From: Clostridiaceae bacterium
GTDB lineage: Bacteria; Bacillota; Clostridia; Peptostreptococcales; Peptostreptococcaceae
Reading direction: 5' to 3'
Assembly: GCA_902362365.1 (NCBI GenBank)
Contig: CABIVQ010000007.1
Span: 11,541 to 75,540, forward strand
DNA: 64,000 nt
The notes below the pieces were generated by a model. The model did no database searches, had not been told where the DNA came from, and was given only the letters and a program-made list of their open reading frames with translations. Both the position numbers and the translations under genes were made by a program. Numbering within the stretch: position 1 is the stretch's first letter; every line of letters starts with the position of its first letter. Shown piece after piece: positions 1-8,828 of this stretch.

Positions 1-266
1 ATTTATGGACTCCTCAATCAATTAACGATTCAGATATGCTAAAAAATAAATATGGGTCTGAAATAAGTTTTTGCTTTGTAGTAGAAGGATTAGATGATCC
101 AAATATTACAGAAGAAGGAGCTAGACAAATAATTAGAGACTTTGTTGATAAATATGCTAAAGGAGGTAGAGCTATGGCACAAATTTTTGCACCGCCTGAA
201 GTATTAAAAGTTTGCTTAGATGAATTATACAATTATTCCTTAAACTTCTATCTTAAAGAAAATTAA
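1..266 (+). CDS. C-terminal part of a uroporphyrinogen decarboxylase-family methyltransferase
   Basis: The reading frame is open from the window edge (first full codon at 3) to the stop at 264-266, so only the last 87 or so residues are present. The fragment starts LWTPQSINDSD, continues with SFCFVVEGLDDP and ends in a short acidic helix; this resembles the C-terminal end of UROD/MtaA-like corrinoid methyltransferases. Its position upstream of an MFS transporter and a second UROD-family gene suggests a substrate:corrinoid methyltransferase of the same cluster. The family call is moderate because the catalytic half is outside the window. Confidence 0.55.
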   Translation, partial: LWTPQSINDSDMLKNKYGSEISFCFVVEGLDDPNITEEGARQIIRDFVDKYAKGGRAMAQIFAPPEVLKVCLDELYNYSLNFYLKEN

Positions 267-285
267 TAATTTGTTAGTTATGTGA

Positions 286-326
286 TACGAAAAAGTAAGT
301 CTAAATTAATATTTTTTCGTACTTAC
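286..326 (+). terminator. Hairpin with overlapping alternative stem after the first gene
   Basis: TACGAAAAA (286-294) pairs with TTTTTCGTA (313-321), and GTAAGT (295-300) pairs with ACTTAC (321-326). The two stems interleave, so they are either alternatives or an H-type pseudoknot. The position between two genes fits a terminator or a read-through control for the transporter gene downstream. Only the pairing is seen; the role is inferred. Confidence 0.45.
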
Positions 327-404
327 ATACCGTAGAAATTACTGTTATAGATAAATATTATTAATTATATAAGAAGAATTATATAAAAAATAGGAGGTAT
401 AAGC

Positions 405-1604
405 ATGAAACAACATAGCCAAGATAAAACAGGCTTTATGGCAACAGCTGCTATTATGTCAATATTTTTGCTAGCAATGGGTGTAGGTACTATAACGCCA
501 GCAATACAGAATATAGCAGAAGCTTATCCAAATGTACCTTACACAACAATAATTTATATTTCTACATTGCCAACATTGACATTATTACCAGCATCTCTTA
601 TCACTGGTGCTGTAGCAGGTAAAAAGGTTAAATATAAAACATTAGCTTTAATTGGTGTATTATTATTTATAATTTCAGGATGTGCACCAGCATTTATAAA
701 TAGCACATTTACATTAGTATTAATTTCAAGAGCTGTATTAGGAATAGCCTTAGGTATAATAGCTCCTTTAGGAAATGCAATAATATTTGGATTATATGAA
801 GGGCAAAAAAGAGCAAATCTAGTTGGTATAGGTACTGTTGTAACTAATTTAGGTGGAGTTGTTCTTCAGATGCTAGGAGGAACATTAGCAGGGATAAACT
901 GGAGTTACTGTTTTTTAGGTCATGCACTTGGAATTATATCATTCTTAATAATACTTTTCTTCTTACCAGAGCCTAAGAAGATTGAAGAACCAAGTGTAGA
1001 TATTAAGAGTGGAAAAAAAGAAAAACTTGGTGTTGGAGTATGGGTTATTTGTATATTATTTGGTGTGATTAACATTTTAAACTATCCTACAATGATGAAT
1101 ATGTCAACATTACTTGTAAACAGAGGCCTTGGAGATGCAACTGTGGCTGCAACAGTATTATCATTATTCACAGTTGGTGGAATGATAGGTGGAGCAATAT
1201 TTGGTAAGGTATTCCAGATAACTAAAAGATTTGTCATTGCTGTAGCTTGTACAATAATGGCTATGGGGGTTGGTCTTATAGTCATAGCTAAAAGTACTTT
1301 TGTAATGATGGCAGGAACTACTCTTTTAGGTTTAGGATTCTCAATATGTATGCCTGCAATATTTATGATACTAGGTATGATGACAACGCCATCACAAAAT
1401 ACCTTTGCAATATCATTAGCAACTGCAATTATGAATTTTGGAGGTTTTGTATCAACATACTGGGTAATGGCTATTCAAGGTATAACTGGAGATGGAGTAT
1501 TTATGCCTATTGTACTTGAATTTATAATATTTGCAGTAGCTGCAGTAATATTCCTTGTAGTTAATCCAATACCAAAGCAAAAAGAAGTTGAAGAAGGGAA
1601 ATAA
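405..1604 (+). CDS. MFS transporter of the methyl-transfer cluster
   Basis: A 399-residue integral membrane protein with about 12 hydrophobic segments split into two halves by a charged loop around residues 195-210 (PEPKKIEEP, then KSGKKEK). The size and the pattern of glycine-rich helices fit the major facilitator superfamily. The start is supported by AGGAGGT 8 bases upstream. It sits between two UROD-type methyltransferase genes and 27 bases before the second, so it probably imports the methylated substrate or exports the demethylated product. The substrate cannot be read from sequence. Confidence 0.85.
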   Translation: MKQHSQDKTGFMATAAIMSIFLLAMGVGTITPAIQNIAEAYPNVPYTTIIYISTLPTLTLLPASLITGAVAGKKVKYKTLALIGVLLFIISGCAPAFINSTFTLVLISRAVLGIALGIIAPLGNAIIFGLYEGQKRANLVGIGTVVTNLGGVVLQMLGGTLAGINWSYCFLGHALGIISFLIILFFLPEPKKIEEPSVDIKSGKKEKLGVGVWVICILFGVINILNYPTMMNMSTLLVNRGLGDATVAATVLSLFTVGGMIGGAIFGKVFQITKRFVIAVACTIMAMGVGLIVIAKSTFVMMAGTTLLGLGFSICMPAIFMILGMMTTPSQNTFAISLATAIMNFGGFVSTYWVMAIQGITGDGVFMPIVLEFIIFAVAAVIFLVVNPIPKQKEVEEGK

Positions 1605-1631
1605 GTCTTGATTTTAAGGGGGAGTGTATAG

Positions 1632-2621
1632 ATGGATTTGAGAGAAAATGTAATAGAAACATTAAAAAATGGGAATCCTAAAGCTTTTGTAAATGAATGG
1701 GAACCATTTAGAATGGTGATTGACCCAATATTTCAAAAAGTACTTACAGCAATTCCAGGTAAAACTGTAAAAGACCCATGGGGAGTAACAATATTTTGGG
1801 GAGAAAATGAACCTGGAGCTATGCCAATGATAAATGATGAAACAAAAGTATGTCCTGATATTACAGAATGGAGAAAATATGTTAAAGCTCCTGATATAGA
1901 AAATTTTGAATATGATTGGAATACAGTAAAAGAAGAAGCAAGAAAAATTCGTGAAGATGGAAAATATGTAATGGCGTTGATGGCTACAGGGCTTTTTGAA
2001 CAATGCCATTATCTAATGGGATTTGAAGATACATTAGTTAACCTGTTAATGGAACCAGAAGATATGCATGAACTTATTGAATATATAGCAGAATATAAAC
2101 TAATTTATTTAAAATTATTAATAGAAAATCTTAAACCAGATGTTATTATGTTCCATGATGATTGGGGAGCAAAAACAAATCTTTTTATGAAACCTGATAC
2201 TTGGAGAGAGTTTTTCAAAGAGCCATATCGTAGAATATATGGATATATGAAGGAACATAATATTATTGCAATGCATCATGCAGACAGCTATTGTCAGCCT
2301 ATAGTCAAGGATATGGTAGATATAGGTATTGATATCTGGCAAGGAGTTTTACCAGAAAATGATATTCAACAAATTAAAAAAGATACAAATTATAAATTAA
2401 CTTTAATGGGTGGTATAGATGCCTCTGTTGTAGATAAAAAAGATATAGATGAAGATACAGTAAGAAAAGAAGTTCAACGTGCATGTGAAGCATATTCTGA
2501 AGGAGGAATGTTCATACCATGTTTGACATATGGTGGAGAAGGTAGTATATTCCCAGGTGTAAATGATATTATTATGGATGAAATTAATAAGCTAAATAAA
2601 AAATACTTCCCAATAAAATAA
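1632..2621 (+). CDS. Uroporphyrinogen decarboxylase-family methyltransferase (probable substrate:corrinoid methyltransferase)
   Basis: A 329-residue protein of the UROD/MtaA fold. Visible family features are the N-terminal substrate-binding stretch, the VIMFHDDWGAK strand near residue 170, the HHADSYCQ segment near residue 216, the LMGGIDAS strand and the C-terminal GGEGSIFPGVND loop. In anaerobes, members next to corrinoid protein genes act as the first methyltransferase (MT1), moving a methyl group from an O- or N-methyl compound to the corrinoid. The gene follows the MFS gene by 27 bases with AGGGGGAG as ribosome binding site, so they are likely co-transcribed. True decarboxylase activity is unlikely in this context. 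Confidence 0.8.
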   Translation: MDLRENVIETLKNGNPKAFVNEWEPFRMVIDPIFQKVLTAIPGKTVKDPWGVTIFWGENEPGAMPMINDETKVCPDITEWRKYVKAPDIENFEYDWNTVKEEARKIREDGKYVMALMATGLFEQCHYLMGFEDTLVNLLMEPEDMHELIEYIAEYKLIYLKLLIENLKPDVIMFHDDWGAKTNLFMKPDTWREFFKEPYRRIYGYMKEHNIIAMHHADSYCQPIVKDMVDIGIDIWQGVLPENDIQQIKKDTNYKLTLMGGIDASVVDKKDIDEDTVRKEVQRACEAYSEGGMFIPCLTYGGEGSIFPGVNDIIMDEINKLNKKYFPIK

Positions 2622-2642
2622 AATTAAATAATTAATTTTGAT

Positions 2643-2681
2643 AAAGTAAGAGTGAACTTTAATTTAGTTCACTCTTACTTT
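2643..2681. terminator. Bidirectional terminator between convergent genes
   Basis: A perfect 16-bp stem (2643-2658 with 2666-2681, arm AAAGTAAGAGTGAACT) with a 7-base loop lies between the UROD-type gene and the convergent regulator gene. A T-rich stretch follows on the plus strand. Confidence 0.85.
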
Positions 2682-2715
2682 AATTTTAATGCTTTATCAT
2701 TTTATTAAATATCTA

Positions 2716-4269
2716 CTATTCGTAATAATCTATAGTTTTTAATTTATTTTCTTCAGATTTATCTAAAATATTAAATGAAATACAAAGATAAAGTATGTTC
2801 TGAAAATCATCAAAATTAATATTTATAAGTTCTTTTATTTTTTGTAATCTATATAAAAAAGTGCTTCGATGAATGAAAAGAAGCTTAGATGATTTTACTG
2901 CATTTAAATTATTTTCTAAATAAATTTTTAGTGTTTTGTAGTATTCGGTATCATGTTCTTTATCATGATTTTTTAATAGTAATATTTTTTGTGAACAGAT
3001 AATATGAGGAGGAAGGTCTTTAGTACAACATTCCATAAGATAAGAAAGTGCTACATCTTCAAAGTGGTAAATCCATTGATATGGTTTATATCGTCTTCCA
3101 ATATCTAATGAGATGCAAGCTTGAATGTAGTTATATTTTAACTCTGATAGCCCAACAAAACTATTACTAACACCAGCTTTTAAGTAACTATCTCTAAGAA
3201 ATACAACTAGTTTGCTCATAACATCTTTTATATCACCACCAAATTTTGTTAGATTAACAAATACTGCAATATCATCATTAAAAAATAGTGAACAGGAGTT
3301 AGGAATAATTGACTCTATTTGCTTACATATAGAGTTAACAGTTAGGTTTTGAATATCTAAGATACCTATTTTTATGTTTATACAAAAATAGGTATGATTA
3401 GAAAACCAGTAAAATTCAGCAAGTCTTTGATTGATAAATGTAGGGTTAACTAGGTCTTCTGATAGTATACTAGATATTATATTGTTTAAAGTGTAGTTAA
3501 AGTCAGGTGTAAGGATACTTATTTTAGAAATCATAAGATCTATATATTTAGAAAAATATTCTAGAAGTTTTTTATCGCTAGGATAAAAACTATGAAATTC
3601 TTCGCTAACTATTATACGATGAGTAAAACGATTATGGTCAAATAGGTTTATACACAGCATCATAAGACCAGAAATATGGTCATAATAATAAAATGCACCA
3701 ACAGTATCTCTATGAGAATTAAATTCAGAATCTAATTTAAGTATATTGCTATTTTCATAAATTTTATCAGGGTCAGCAATATGCTCTAAATTAGGATCTT
3801 CATCAATTATACTTGAGTAAGAAATTAAAAGGAAGTCTGAGGTACATATTATCATTGGATTATTGAAAATATTAAAGCTACAATCTACCATATCTTTTAT
3901 TGAGTTATTGTCATTTAAAATTTGTTGAAGTTTATTTTCCCATTCATCATAAGTATCAAAAATTTCTTGTATATAATTAAAAAGTTCAAAAGGACAAGTA
4001 TCTTTAGTAAATTCCAACAATGTGTTTGATGAGTATAATTTGTCTTTATCAATAGGTCCGATGCTTAATATTAATGATGATTTTAAATCGATACTTTTTA
4101 AGGGGATATAATCACTATACATAATGCATACTTTATTATTTAAAATACAATATTCATCTTTAAAAAATACAGGTCTTTCAAGTATCAAATTTGTTGAAAG
4201 AGAACCAAATTCTTTAAAAATATATTTTTCATGAAGCTTTCTTGCTATAATTTCTTCACTTATTTTCAT
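2716..4269 (-). CDS. PucR/CdaR-type transcriptional regulator
   Basis: A 517-residue protein. The last 60 residues hold a helix-turn-helix of the PucR C-terminal type (LNAVKSSKLLFIHRSTFLYRLQKI), where the recognition helix carries the H-R-S-T-x-x-Y-R-L signature. The central part resembles a GGDEF-like/CdaR sensor region, and the N-terminal 150 residues look like a ligand-sensing segment. Its start has GGAGG 6 bases upstream. It is divergent from the methyltransferase/corrinoid genes and convergent with the UROD-type gene, so it most likely senses the methylated substrate and controls both arms of the cluster. Confidence 0.8.
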   Translation of the reverse strand: MKISEEIIARKLHEKYIFKEFGSLSTNLILERPVFFKDEYCILNNKVCIMYSDYIPLKSIDLKSSLILSIGPIDKDKLYSSNTLLEFTKDTCPFELFNYIQEIFDTYDEWENKLQQILNDNNSIKDMVDCSFNIFNNPMIICTSDFLLISYSSIIDEDPNLEHIADPDKIYENSNILKLDSEFNSHRDTVGAFYYYDHISGLMMLCINLFDHNRFTHRIIVSEEFHSFYPSDKKLLEYFSKYIDLMISKISILTPDFNYTLNNIISSILSEDLVNPTFINQRLAEFYWFSNHTYFCINIKIGILDIQNLTVNSICKQIESIIPNSCSLFFNDDIAVFVNLTKFGGDIKDVMSKLVVFLRDSYLKAGVSNSFVGLSELKYNYIQACISLDIGRRYKPYQWIYHFEDVALSYLMECCTKDLPPHIICSQKILLLKNHDKEHDTEYYKTLKIYLENNLNAVKSSKLLFIHRSTFLYRLQKIKELININFDDFQNILYLCISFNILDKSEENKLKTIDYYE

Positions 4270-4496
4270 AGTTAACCTCCGTTAATACTCCTTACTACAT
4301 ATTGTAGGAAAACCTATTAAGATTATCAATAAGGTTGTAGTATTTATTTAAGTAAGTAAAGCTGATACAATATTATTAAAGAAAAACATATAATAAAAAT
4401 TCACAATACATATCATTAAAATCAATTCTTAACTTGTCTTAATATAAATATAAAAGTTTCTATATTAATAATAGTTTGTAAAATGGGGGATTAAAA
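4270..4496. promoter_or_regulatory. Divergent control region of the methyl-transfer cluster
   Basis: This 227-base region separates the PucR-type gene from the MeTr gene. It contains an imperfect dyad, AACCTATT (4311-4318) facing AATAAGGTT (4328-4336), which is a plausible operator close to the regulator start. Several A/T hexamers could serve as -10 boxes, but none is clear enough to place a promoter. Confidence 0.5.
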
Positions 4497-5312
4497 ATGA
4501 TTATAATAGGAGAAAAGATAAACGGATCAATACCGGCAGTTGGGAAAGCGATTGCAGAAAGAGATGCAGATTTTATCCGTAATAGAGCTAAAATACAAGC
4601 TGAAGCTAATTCAACATATATTGATGTATGTGCATCTGTAAAAGAAGAAGTTGAAGTTGAAACATTAAAGTGGATGATTAATTTAGTTCAAGAAGTTACA
4701 GATACACCAATTTGCGTAGATAGCCCAAGTCCTCATTCTTGTGTAGCAGCTTTACCTTTTTGTAAAAAAACAGGACTAGTAAACTCAGTTTCTTTAGAAG
4801 GAGATAAAATAGATATAATATTTCCAGCTATAGCTAATACAGAATGGGAATGTGTAGCTTTACTTTGTGACGATAAAGGAATACCAGATTCAGTAGAAAG
4901 AAGAATGGAAGTATTTGAAGGAATTATGAAAAAAGCAAAAGAGTATAATATAGACCCATCAAGACTACATATAGATCCACTTGTAGTAACTCTTGCTACA
5001 GATGGAGAAGCCTTAACAGTTTTTGCAGAGTGTTGTAAGCAAATAAAAGCTCAGTACCCAACAATTCATATTACTAGTGGACTTAGCAATATATCATTTG
5101 GATTACCAGCTAGAAAAAATATAAATCAAGCTTTTATGGTATTAGCAATGAATGCAGGAATGGATAGTGCAATAGTTGACCCAACAAATAGAGATATGTT
5201 GGGAATGATATATGCAACAGAAGCTTTATTAGAAGAAGATGAATATTGTTTAGAATATATAGGTGCATATAGAGAAGGGCTTATTGGCAAATTACCACAA
5301 ACAAATGCTTAA
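4497..5312 (+). CDS. Methyltetrahydrofolate:corrinoid methyltransferase (MeTr, MT2 type)
   Basis: A 271-residue TIM-barrel protein of the pterin-binding (DHPS-like) family. The N-terminal GEKINGS, the RAKIQAEANSTYIDVCAS strand, VCVDS-like strand (ICVDSP), the YNIDPSRLHIDPLV segment and the SGLSNISFGLPAR motif are the hallmarks of AcsE/MtvC-type enzymes. The reaction moves a methyl group between methyl-corrinoid protein and tetrahydrofolate. The start has GGGGG 7 bases upstream. The corrinoid protein gene follows by 78 bases. This is the step that links the substrate methyl group to one-carbon metabolism. Confidence 0.9.
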   Translation: MIIIGEKINGSIPAVGKAIAERDADFIRNRAKIQAEANSTYIDVCASVKEEVEVETLKWMINLVQEVTDTPICVDSPSPHSCVAALPFCKKTGLVNSVSLEGDKIDIIFPAIANTEWECVALLCDDKGIPDSVERRMEVFEGIMKKAKEYNIDPSRLHIDPLVVTLATDGEALTVFAECCKQIKAQYPTIHITSGLSNISFGLPARKNINQAFMVLAMNAGMDSAIVDPTNRDMLGMIYATEALLEEDEYCLEYIGAYREGLIGKLPQTNA

Positions 5313-5390
5313 GAAAGCTCATAATTTTACTATAAATAGTATTTTTTAATAAATTTAGGGTTATTAAAATAAATGGAGGGGGAAGTAAGT

Positions 5391-6044
5391 ATGTCTAAAA
5401 TTCAAGAGGTTTCAAATGCTGTACAATCAGGAAAATCAAAGATAGTTGGAGGATTAGTTCAAGAAGCTTTAAAAGAAGGGTATGACCCAACTGAAATTCT
5501 TAATTTAGGTATGATAGATGCCATGAGTATTGTAGGAGAAAAATTTAAAAATAATGAAATATTCGTTCCAGAAATGCTTATAGCAGCAAGGGCTATGAAA
5601 AAAGGAGTAGAGGTTTTAAAACCACATCTTGCTGGAGATAATACAGTTTCAGCTGGTAAATTAGTGATAGGAACTGTAGCTGGAGATTTACATGATATAG
5701 GTAAAAATTTAGTTGCAATGATGATGGAAAGTGCAGGTTTTGAAGTGATAGATCTAGGTGTTGACGTTCCTGCTGAAAACTTTGTTAATGCAGTTAAAAA
5801 TAATTCTGATGTAGATATAGTTTGCGTTTCAGCGTTACTTACAACAACTATGCCAGCAATGAAAGATACAGTAAAAGCTCTTACAGATGCTGGGTTTAGA
5901 GATAAAATAAAAGTAATGGTAGGTGGAGCACCTATAAATCAAGAATTTGCAGATGAAATTGGAGCAGATGCATACACTGAAGATGCAGCATCTGCAGCTC
6001 AAGTTGCAAAAGCTTTTGTTAATAAAGCAGCTACTAATAATTAA
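5391..6044 (+). CDS. Corrinoid (cobalamin-binding) methyl carrier protein
   Basis: A 217-residue protein with a helical cap domain (residues 1-88) and a B12-binding Rossmann domain. The cobalt-ligand motif D-x-H-x-x-G is present as GDLHDIGKN (D99, H101, G104), followed by the conserved VDVP and GGAPIN loops. An ATG at 5373 is also in frame, but GGAGGGGG at 5374-5381 is ideally placed for the ATG at 5391, so that start is preferred. Between MT1 and MT2 enzymes it carries the methyl group as methyl-Co(III). Confidence 0.93.
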   Translation: MSKIQEVSNAVQSGKSKIVGGLVQEALKEGYDPTEILNLGMIDAMSIVGEKFKNNEIFVPEMLIAARAMKKGVEVLKPHLAGDNTVSAGKLVIGTVAGDLHDIGKNLVAMMMESAGFEVIDLGVDVPAENFVNAVKNNSDVDIVCVSALLTTTMPAMKDTVKALTDAGFRDKIKVMVGGAPINQEFADEIGADAYTEDAASAAQVAKAFVNKAATNN

Positions 6045-6080
6045 GGCAATCCTATAATTTAATATAAAACCCATTTATAT

Positions 6081-6114
6081 AAGGAGTACTTAGTTTTATT
6101 TTATGGTACTCCTT
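6081..6114 (+). terminator. Terminator after the corrinoid protein gene
   Basis: AAGGAGTAC (6081-6089) pairs perfectly with GTACTCCTT (6106-6114) and is followed by ATATTTATTTTT. The DUF2284 gene downstream must therefore rely on read-through or its own promoter. Confidence 0.8.
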
Positions 6115-6195
6115 ATATTTATTTTTGAAAAATAGAATAAATATTAATATCATTAAAGATATAATGAAAGCGAATTTAAACCTGGAGGATATATT

Positions 6196-6735
6196 ATGAT
6201 TGATCTTGAGGTAATTATAAAAAAAGCTCTTGATATGGGATTCACAGTTGCGTCTAAGCTAGATTGTTATACAATAAATCTAATGCCAGAAGTAAGAGAT
6301 ATGTGCGCAGCTAATAAATGCAATATGTATAATAAAAATTGGGCATGTCCACCTGGATGTGGAAGCTTAGAAGAATGTAGGGATAAAATAAAAAACTATA
6401 AAGTAGGAATAATTGTTCAAACAGTAGGTGAATTAGAAGATTCTATGGATTTTGAATCTATGCAAGAAATAGAAGAAAGACATAGCAAAATTTTTATGAA
6501 GTTCTCTGACGAATTAAAGAAAGAATATGATAGTGTACTTTCTCTTGGTGCAGGTTGTTGTCAAAAATGTAGTAAGTGTTCTTATCCAGATGCACCTTGT
6601 AGATATCCAGAGAGAGCTGTTTCATCAATGGAAGCATATGGAATGTTAGTAAGCCAAGTCTGTAGCGATAATAATGTTAAGTATTACTATGGACCAAATA
6701 CGTTAGCATATACAGGTTGCTTTCTTATAGAATAA
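6196..6735 (+). CDS. DUF2284 cysteine-rich metal-binding protein
   Basis: A 179-residue protein with the Cys pattern of DUF2284: C35/C40 region (MCAANKCNMY), WACPPGCGS, then GAGCCQKCSKCSYPDAPCRYPERAVSS in the middle and C-terminal TGCFLIE. The spacing of cysteines suggests iron-sulfur or other metal binding. GGAGG precedes the ATG. DUF2284 genes are often found near corrinoid methyltransferase genes in acetogens and clostridia, and here it lies between the corrinoid protein gene and its reductive activator, so an electron-transfer or maturation role is plausible. The exact function is unknown. Confidence 0.8.
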   Translation: MIDLEVIIKKALDMGFTVASKLDCYTINLMPEVRDMCAANKCNMYNKNWACPPGCGSLEECRDKIKNYKVGIIVQTVGELEDSMDFESMQEIEERHSKIFMKFSDELKKEYDSVLSLGAGCCQKCSKCSYPDAPCRYPERAVSSMEAYGMLVSQVCSDNNVKYYYGPNTLAYTGCFLIE

Positions 6736-6769
6736 GTATATAAAGGTACTTATTTAGAAAGGAGTATCT

Positions 6770-8578
6770 ATGAGTAATAAATATAAATTATGTATTAACT
6801 ATAAATATAATAAAAGATTGATACTAGAAGTTAATAGCGGGGAAAATTTGTTAGAAATACTTAGAAATAATCAAATTCCAATAGAAAATAGCTGTAGTGG
6901 AAAAGGCAATTGCGGAAAATGTATGGTAAAAGTTATAAATAAATCCATACCATATTCTAAACAAGATATAAAACATTTTAGTAAAGAACAAATAGATAAT
7001 GGATTTAGGTTAGCATGTACATTAAAGATTAATGAAGATTTAGAGATAATAGTTCCTTATAATAATGAAAACATGAAGGTACTAATAAGTGGTGTTAATG
7101 GAATGCTAGATGTAGATCCTACTGTTAAGAAACAAATAATCAAACTAGATAAGCCAAGATTAGAGGATCAAAGAAGTGAGCATAATAGATTAAGTGATGC
7201 TTTAAGAATTGATGATTTAAAAATAGACATAAATTATTTGTGTAAAATAGAAGACATACTAAAAGAAGAAAACTATTATATTAGTGCAACTACATATAAA
7301 AACAAGCTTTTACATTTAGAAGGAAAAAATAAAATAAAAAATAACTACGGATTAGCTATAGATATAGGTACGACAACCATAGCAATGTATATTTTAAATT
7401 TAAATACAGGTGAAGAAATAGATGTTGTATCTCAGGTTAATAAACAAAGAAATTATGGAGCAGACGTTATTTCTAGAATATTTTTTACAATGGAAAATGA
7501 AGATGGTTCAAAAATTCTAAGAGATAGTATAATAAATCAACTTAATGACATGATAGGAATATTATGTAGTAATAATAATATTAGCTCTAACAATATTTAT
7601 AATGCAGTAATTGCAGGGAATACGACTATGATACATATACTTCTTAAATTACCATGTAAAAGTATTTCATTGGCTCCATTTATACCAATAAGTACAAAAG
7701 AGCTTGAATATGAAGGTAAGGATCTTGGAATAGATATAAATGGAGTTATAAGTATTATGCCAGGTATTGCAAGTTATGTTGGAAGTGATATAACTGCTGG
7801 AATAATATCATCTAATCTTACGAAAAATGAAAAATATTCACTATTATTAGATTTAGGAACTAATGGAGAAATGGCTTTAGGAAATAAGGATGAGGTAATT
7901 ACATGTTCAACTGCAGCAGGTCCAGCCTTTGAAGGTGCAAATATAAAATATGGTATTGGTGGAGTAAAAGGTGCTATTTGTAAAGTAGATTTGTCAAAAG
8001 ATAAAGTATATGAGACTATTGAAAATATCAATCCAATAGGAATATGTGGTTCTGGAGTACTAGATGGAGTTGGGCAATTACTAAAGTATAACATTATAGA
8101 TGAAACTGGAAGAATATATGATATTGATGAGTTGGATGAAAATATATCTAATGATAGAATAGTAGAAATAGATAATATGAAGCAATTTATATTAGAAAAT
8201 AATAATAATATAATTTCTATTACTCAAAAAGATATTAGAGAAGTTCAACTTGCAAAAGCTGCTATATGTGCAGGGATTCAAATATTATTAAAAGAACGTA
8301 ACTTAAATGTAAATGATATAGAAAATGTATATATTGGTGGTGGATTTGGTAATTTCATGAATGTGGATAGTTGTATTGAGATAGGAATGATACCTAAAGA
8401 GTTAAAAGATAAAATTACTTCTATTGGAAATTGTGCAGGGCATGGAGCTAAGATGTACTTACTTTCTAAGAATATTAGAGATGATACAAAACAAATAATT
8501 AATAAGTCAACATATATAGAATTATCAAAAAGACCTGATTTTCAAGAGTACTTTGTTGACTGCATTACTTTGGAATAA
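6770..8578 (+). CDS. Reductive activator of corrinoid proteins (RACE, DUF4445/ASKHA)
   Basis: A 602-residue protein. Residues 1-95 are a plant-type ferredoxin domain with 2Fe-2S ligands C42, C48, C51 and C83. The rest is an ASKHA-type ATPase-like domain with the phosphate loops LAIDIGTTTIAMY, LLLDLGTNGEMAL and the C-terminal YIGGGFGNF and GNCAGHGAKMYLL motifs. RACE proteins reduce Co(II) corrinoid back to active Co(I) at the expense of ATP. AAAGGAG lies 7 bases before the start. It completes the methyl-transfer set and ends at a terminator. Confidence 0.92.
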   Translation: MSNKYKLCINYKYNKRLILEVNSGENLLEILRNNQIPIENSCSGKGNCGKCMVKVINKSIPYSKQDIKHFSKEQIDNGFRLACTLKINEDLEIIVPYNNENMKVLISGVNGMLDVDPTVKKQIIKLDKPRLEDQRSEHNRLSDALRIDDLKIDINYLCKIEDILKEENYYISATTYKNKLLHLEGKNKIKNNYGLAIDIGTTTIAMYILNLNTGEEIDVVSQVNKQRNYGADVISRIFFTMENEDGSKILRDSIINQLNDMIGILCSNNNISSNNIYNAVIAGNTTMIHILLKLPCKSISLAPFIPISTKELEYEGKDLGIDINGVISIMPGIASYVGSDITAGIISSNLTKNEKYSLLLDLGTNGEMALGNKDEVITCSTAAGPAFEGANIKYGIGGVKGAICKVDLSKDKVYETIENINPIGICGSGVLDGVGQLLKYNIIDETGRIYDIDELDENISNDRIVEIDNMKQFILENNNNIISITQKDIREVQLAKAAICAGIQILLKERNLNVNDIENVYIGGGFGNFMNVDSCIEIGMIPKELKDKITSIGNCAGHGAKMYLLSKNIRDDTKQIINKSTYIELSKRPDFQEYFVDCITLE

Positions 8579-8582
8579 GTGT

Positions 8583-8622
8583 AAAAGGGCATGTCTAAAG
8601 AAAATATAAGGCATGTCCTTTT
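8583..8622 (+). terminator. Terminator of the methyl-transfer cluster
   Basis: AAAAGGGCATG (8583-8593) pairs with CATGTCCTTTT (8612-8622) with one G-T pair. It lies directly after the RACE stop codon. Confidence 0.8.
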
Positions 8623-8631
8623 ATAATATAA

Positions 8632-8660
8632 TTGAAAGGGATGCCATCACATGATATAAT
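8632..8660 (+). promoter_or_regulatory. Promoter of the MutS2-like gene
   Basis: TTGAAA (8632-8637) and TATAAT (8655-8660) are separated by exactly 17 bases, and TGA directly before the -10 box gives an extended -10. This is one of the best promoter matches in the window. The predicted transcript starts near 8667 and has a 160-base leader. Confidence 0.75.
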
Positions 8661-8691
8661 TAGCTATATTAAATAATAAGGAGTGAATTTT

Positions 8692-8742
8692 TTGAAAAAA
8701 TTTAAATATATTGAGTCCGTAGAAAGACTTCTTAATAAATAA
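8692..8742 (+). CDS. Possible 16-residue leader peptide before the MutS2-like gene
   Basis: A TTG start with AAGGAG 7 bases upstream opens a short frame MKKFKYIESVERLLNK, whose stop codon falls inside the left arm of the hairpin at 8726-8784. It looks like a translated leader whose translation would open the hairpin. The peptide has no recognised homologue and expression is inferred only from the ribosome binding site. Confidence 0.45.
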   Translation: MKKFKYIESVERLLNK

Positions 8743-8784
8743 GGAGTCACTACAAAATAGTAAATCCTTATTTATCGAGAAGTC
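8726..8784 (+). promoter_or_regulatory. Long leader hairpin before the MutS2-like gene
   Basis: GACTTCT (8726-8732) pairs with AGAAGTC (8778-8784), and ATAAATAAGGA (8735-8745) pairs with TCCTTATTTAT (8765-8775), giving 18 base pairs around one 2x2 internal loop. There is no T-run behind it, so it is not a simple terminator. The left arm contains an AAGGAG that is sequestered when the hairpin forms. Confidence 0.6.
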
Positions 8785-8828
8785 ACCTAAATTAAAGATG
8801 ATTAGACGATATATAAAGGAGAACAATA

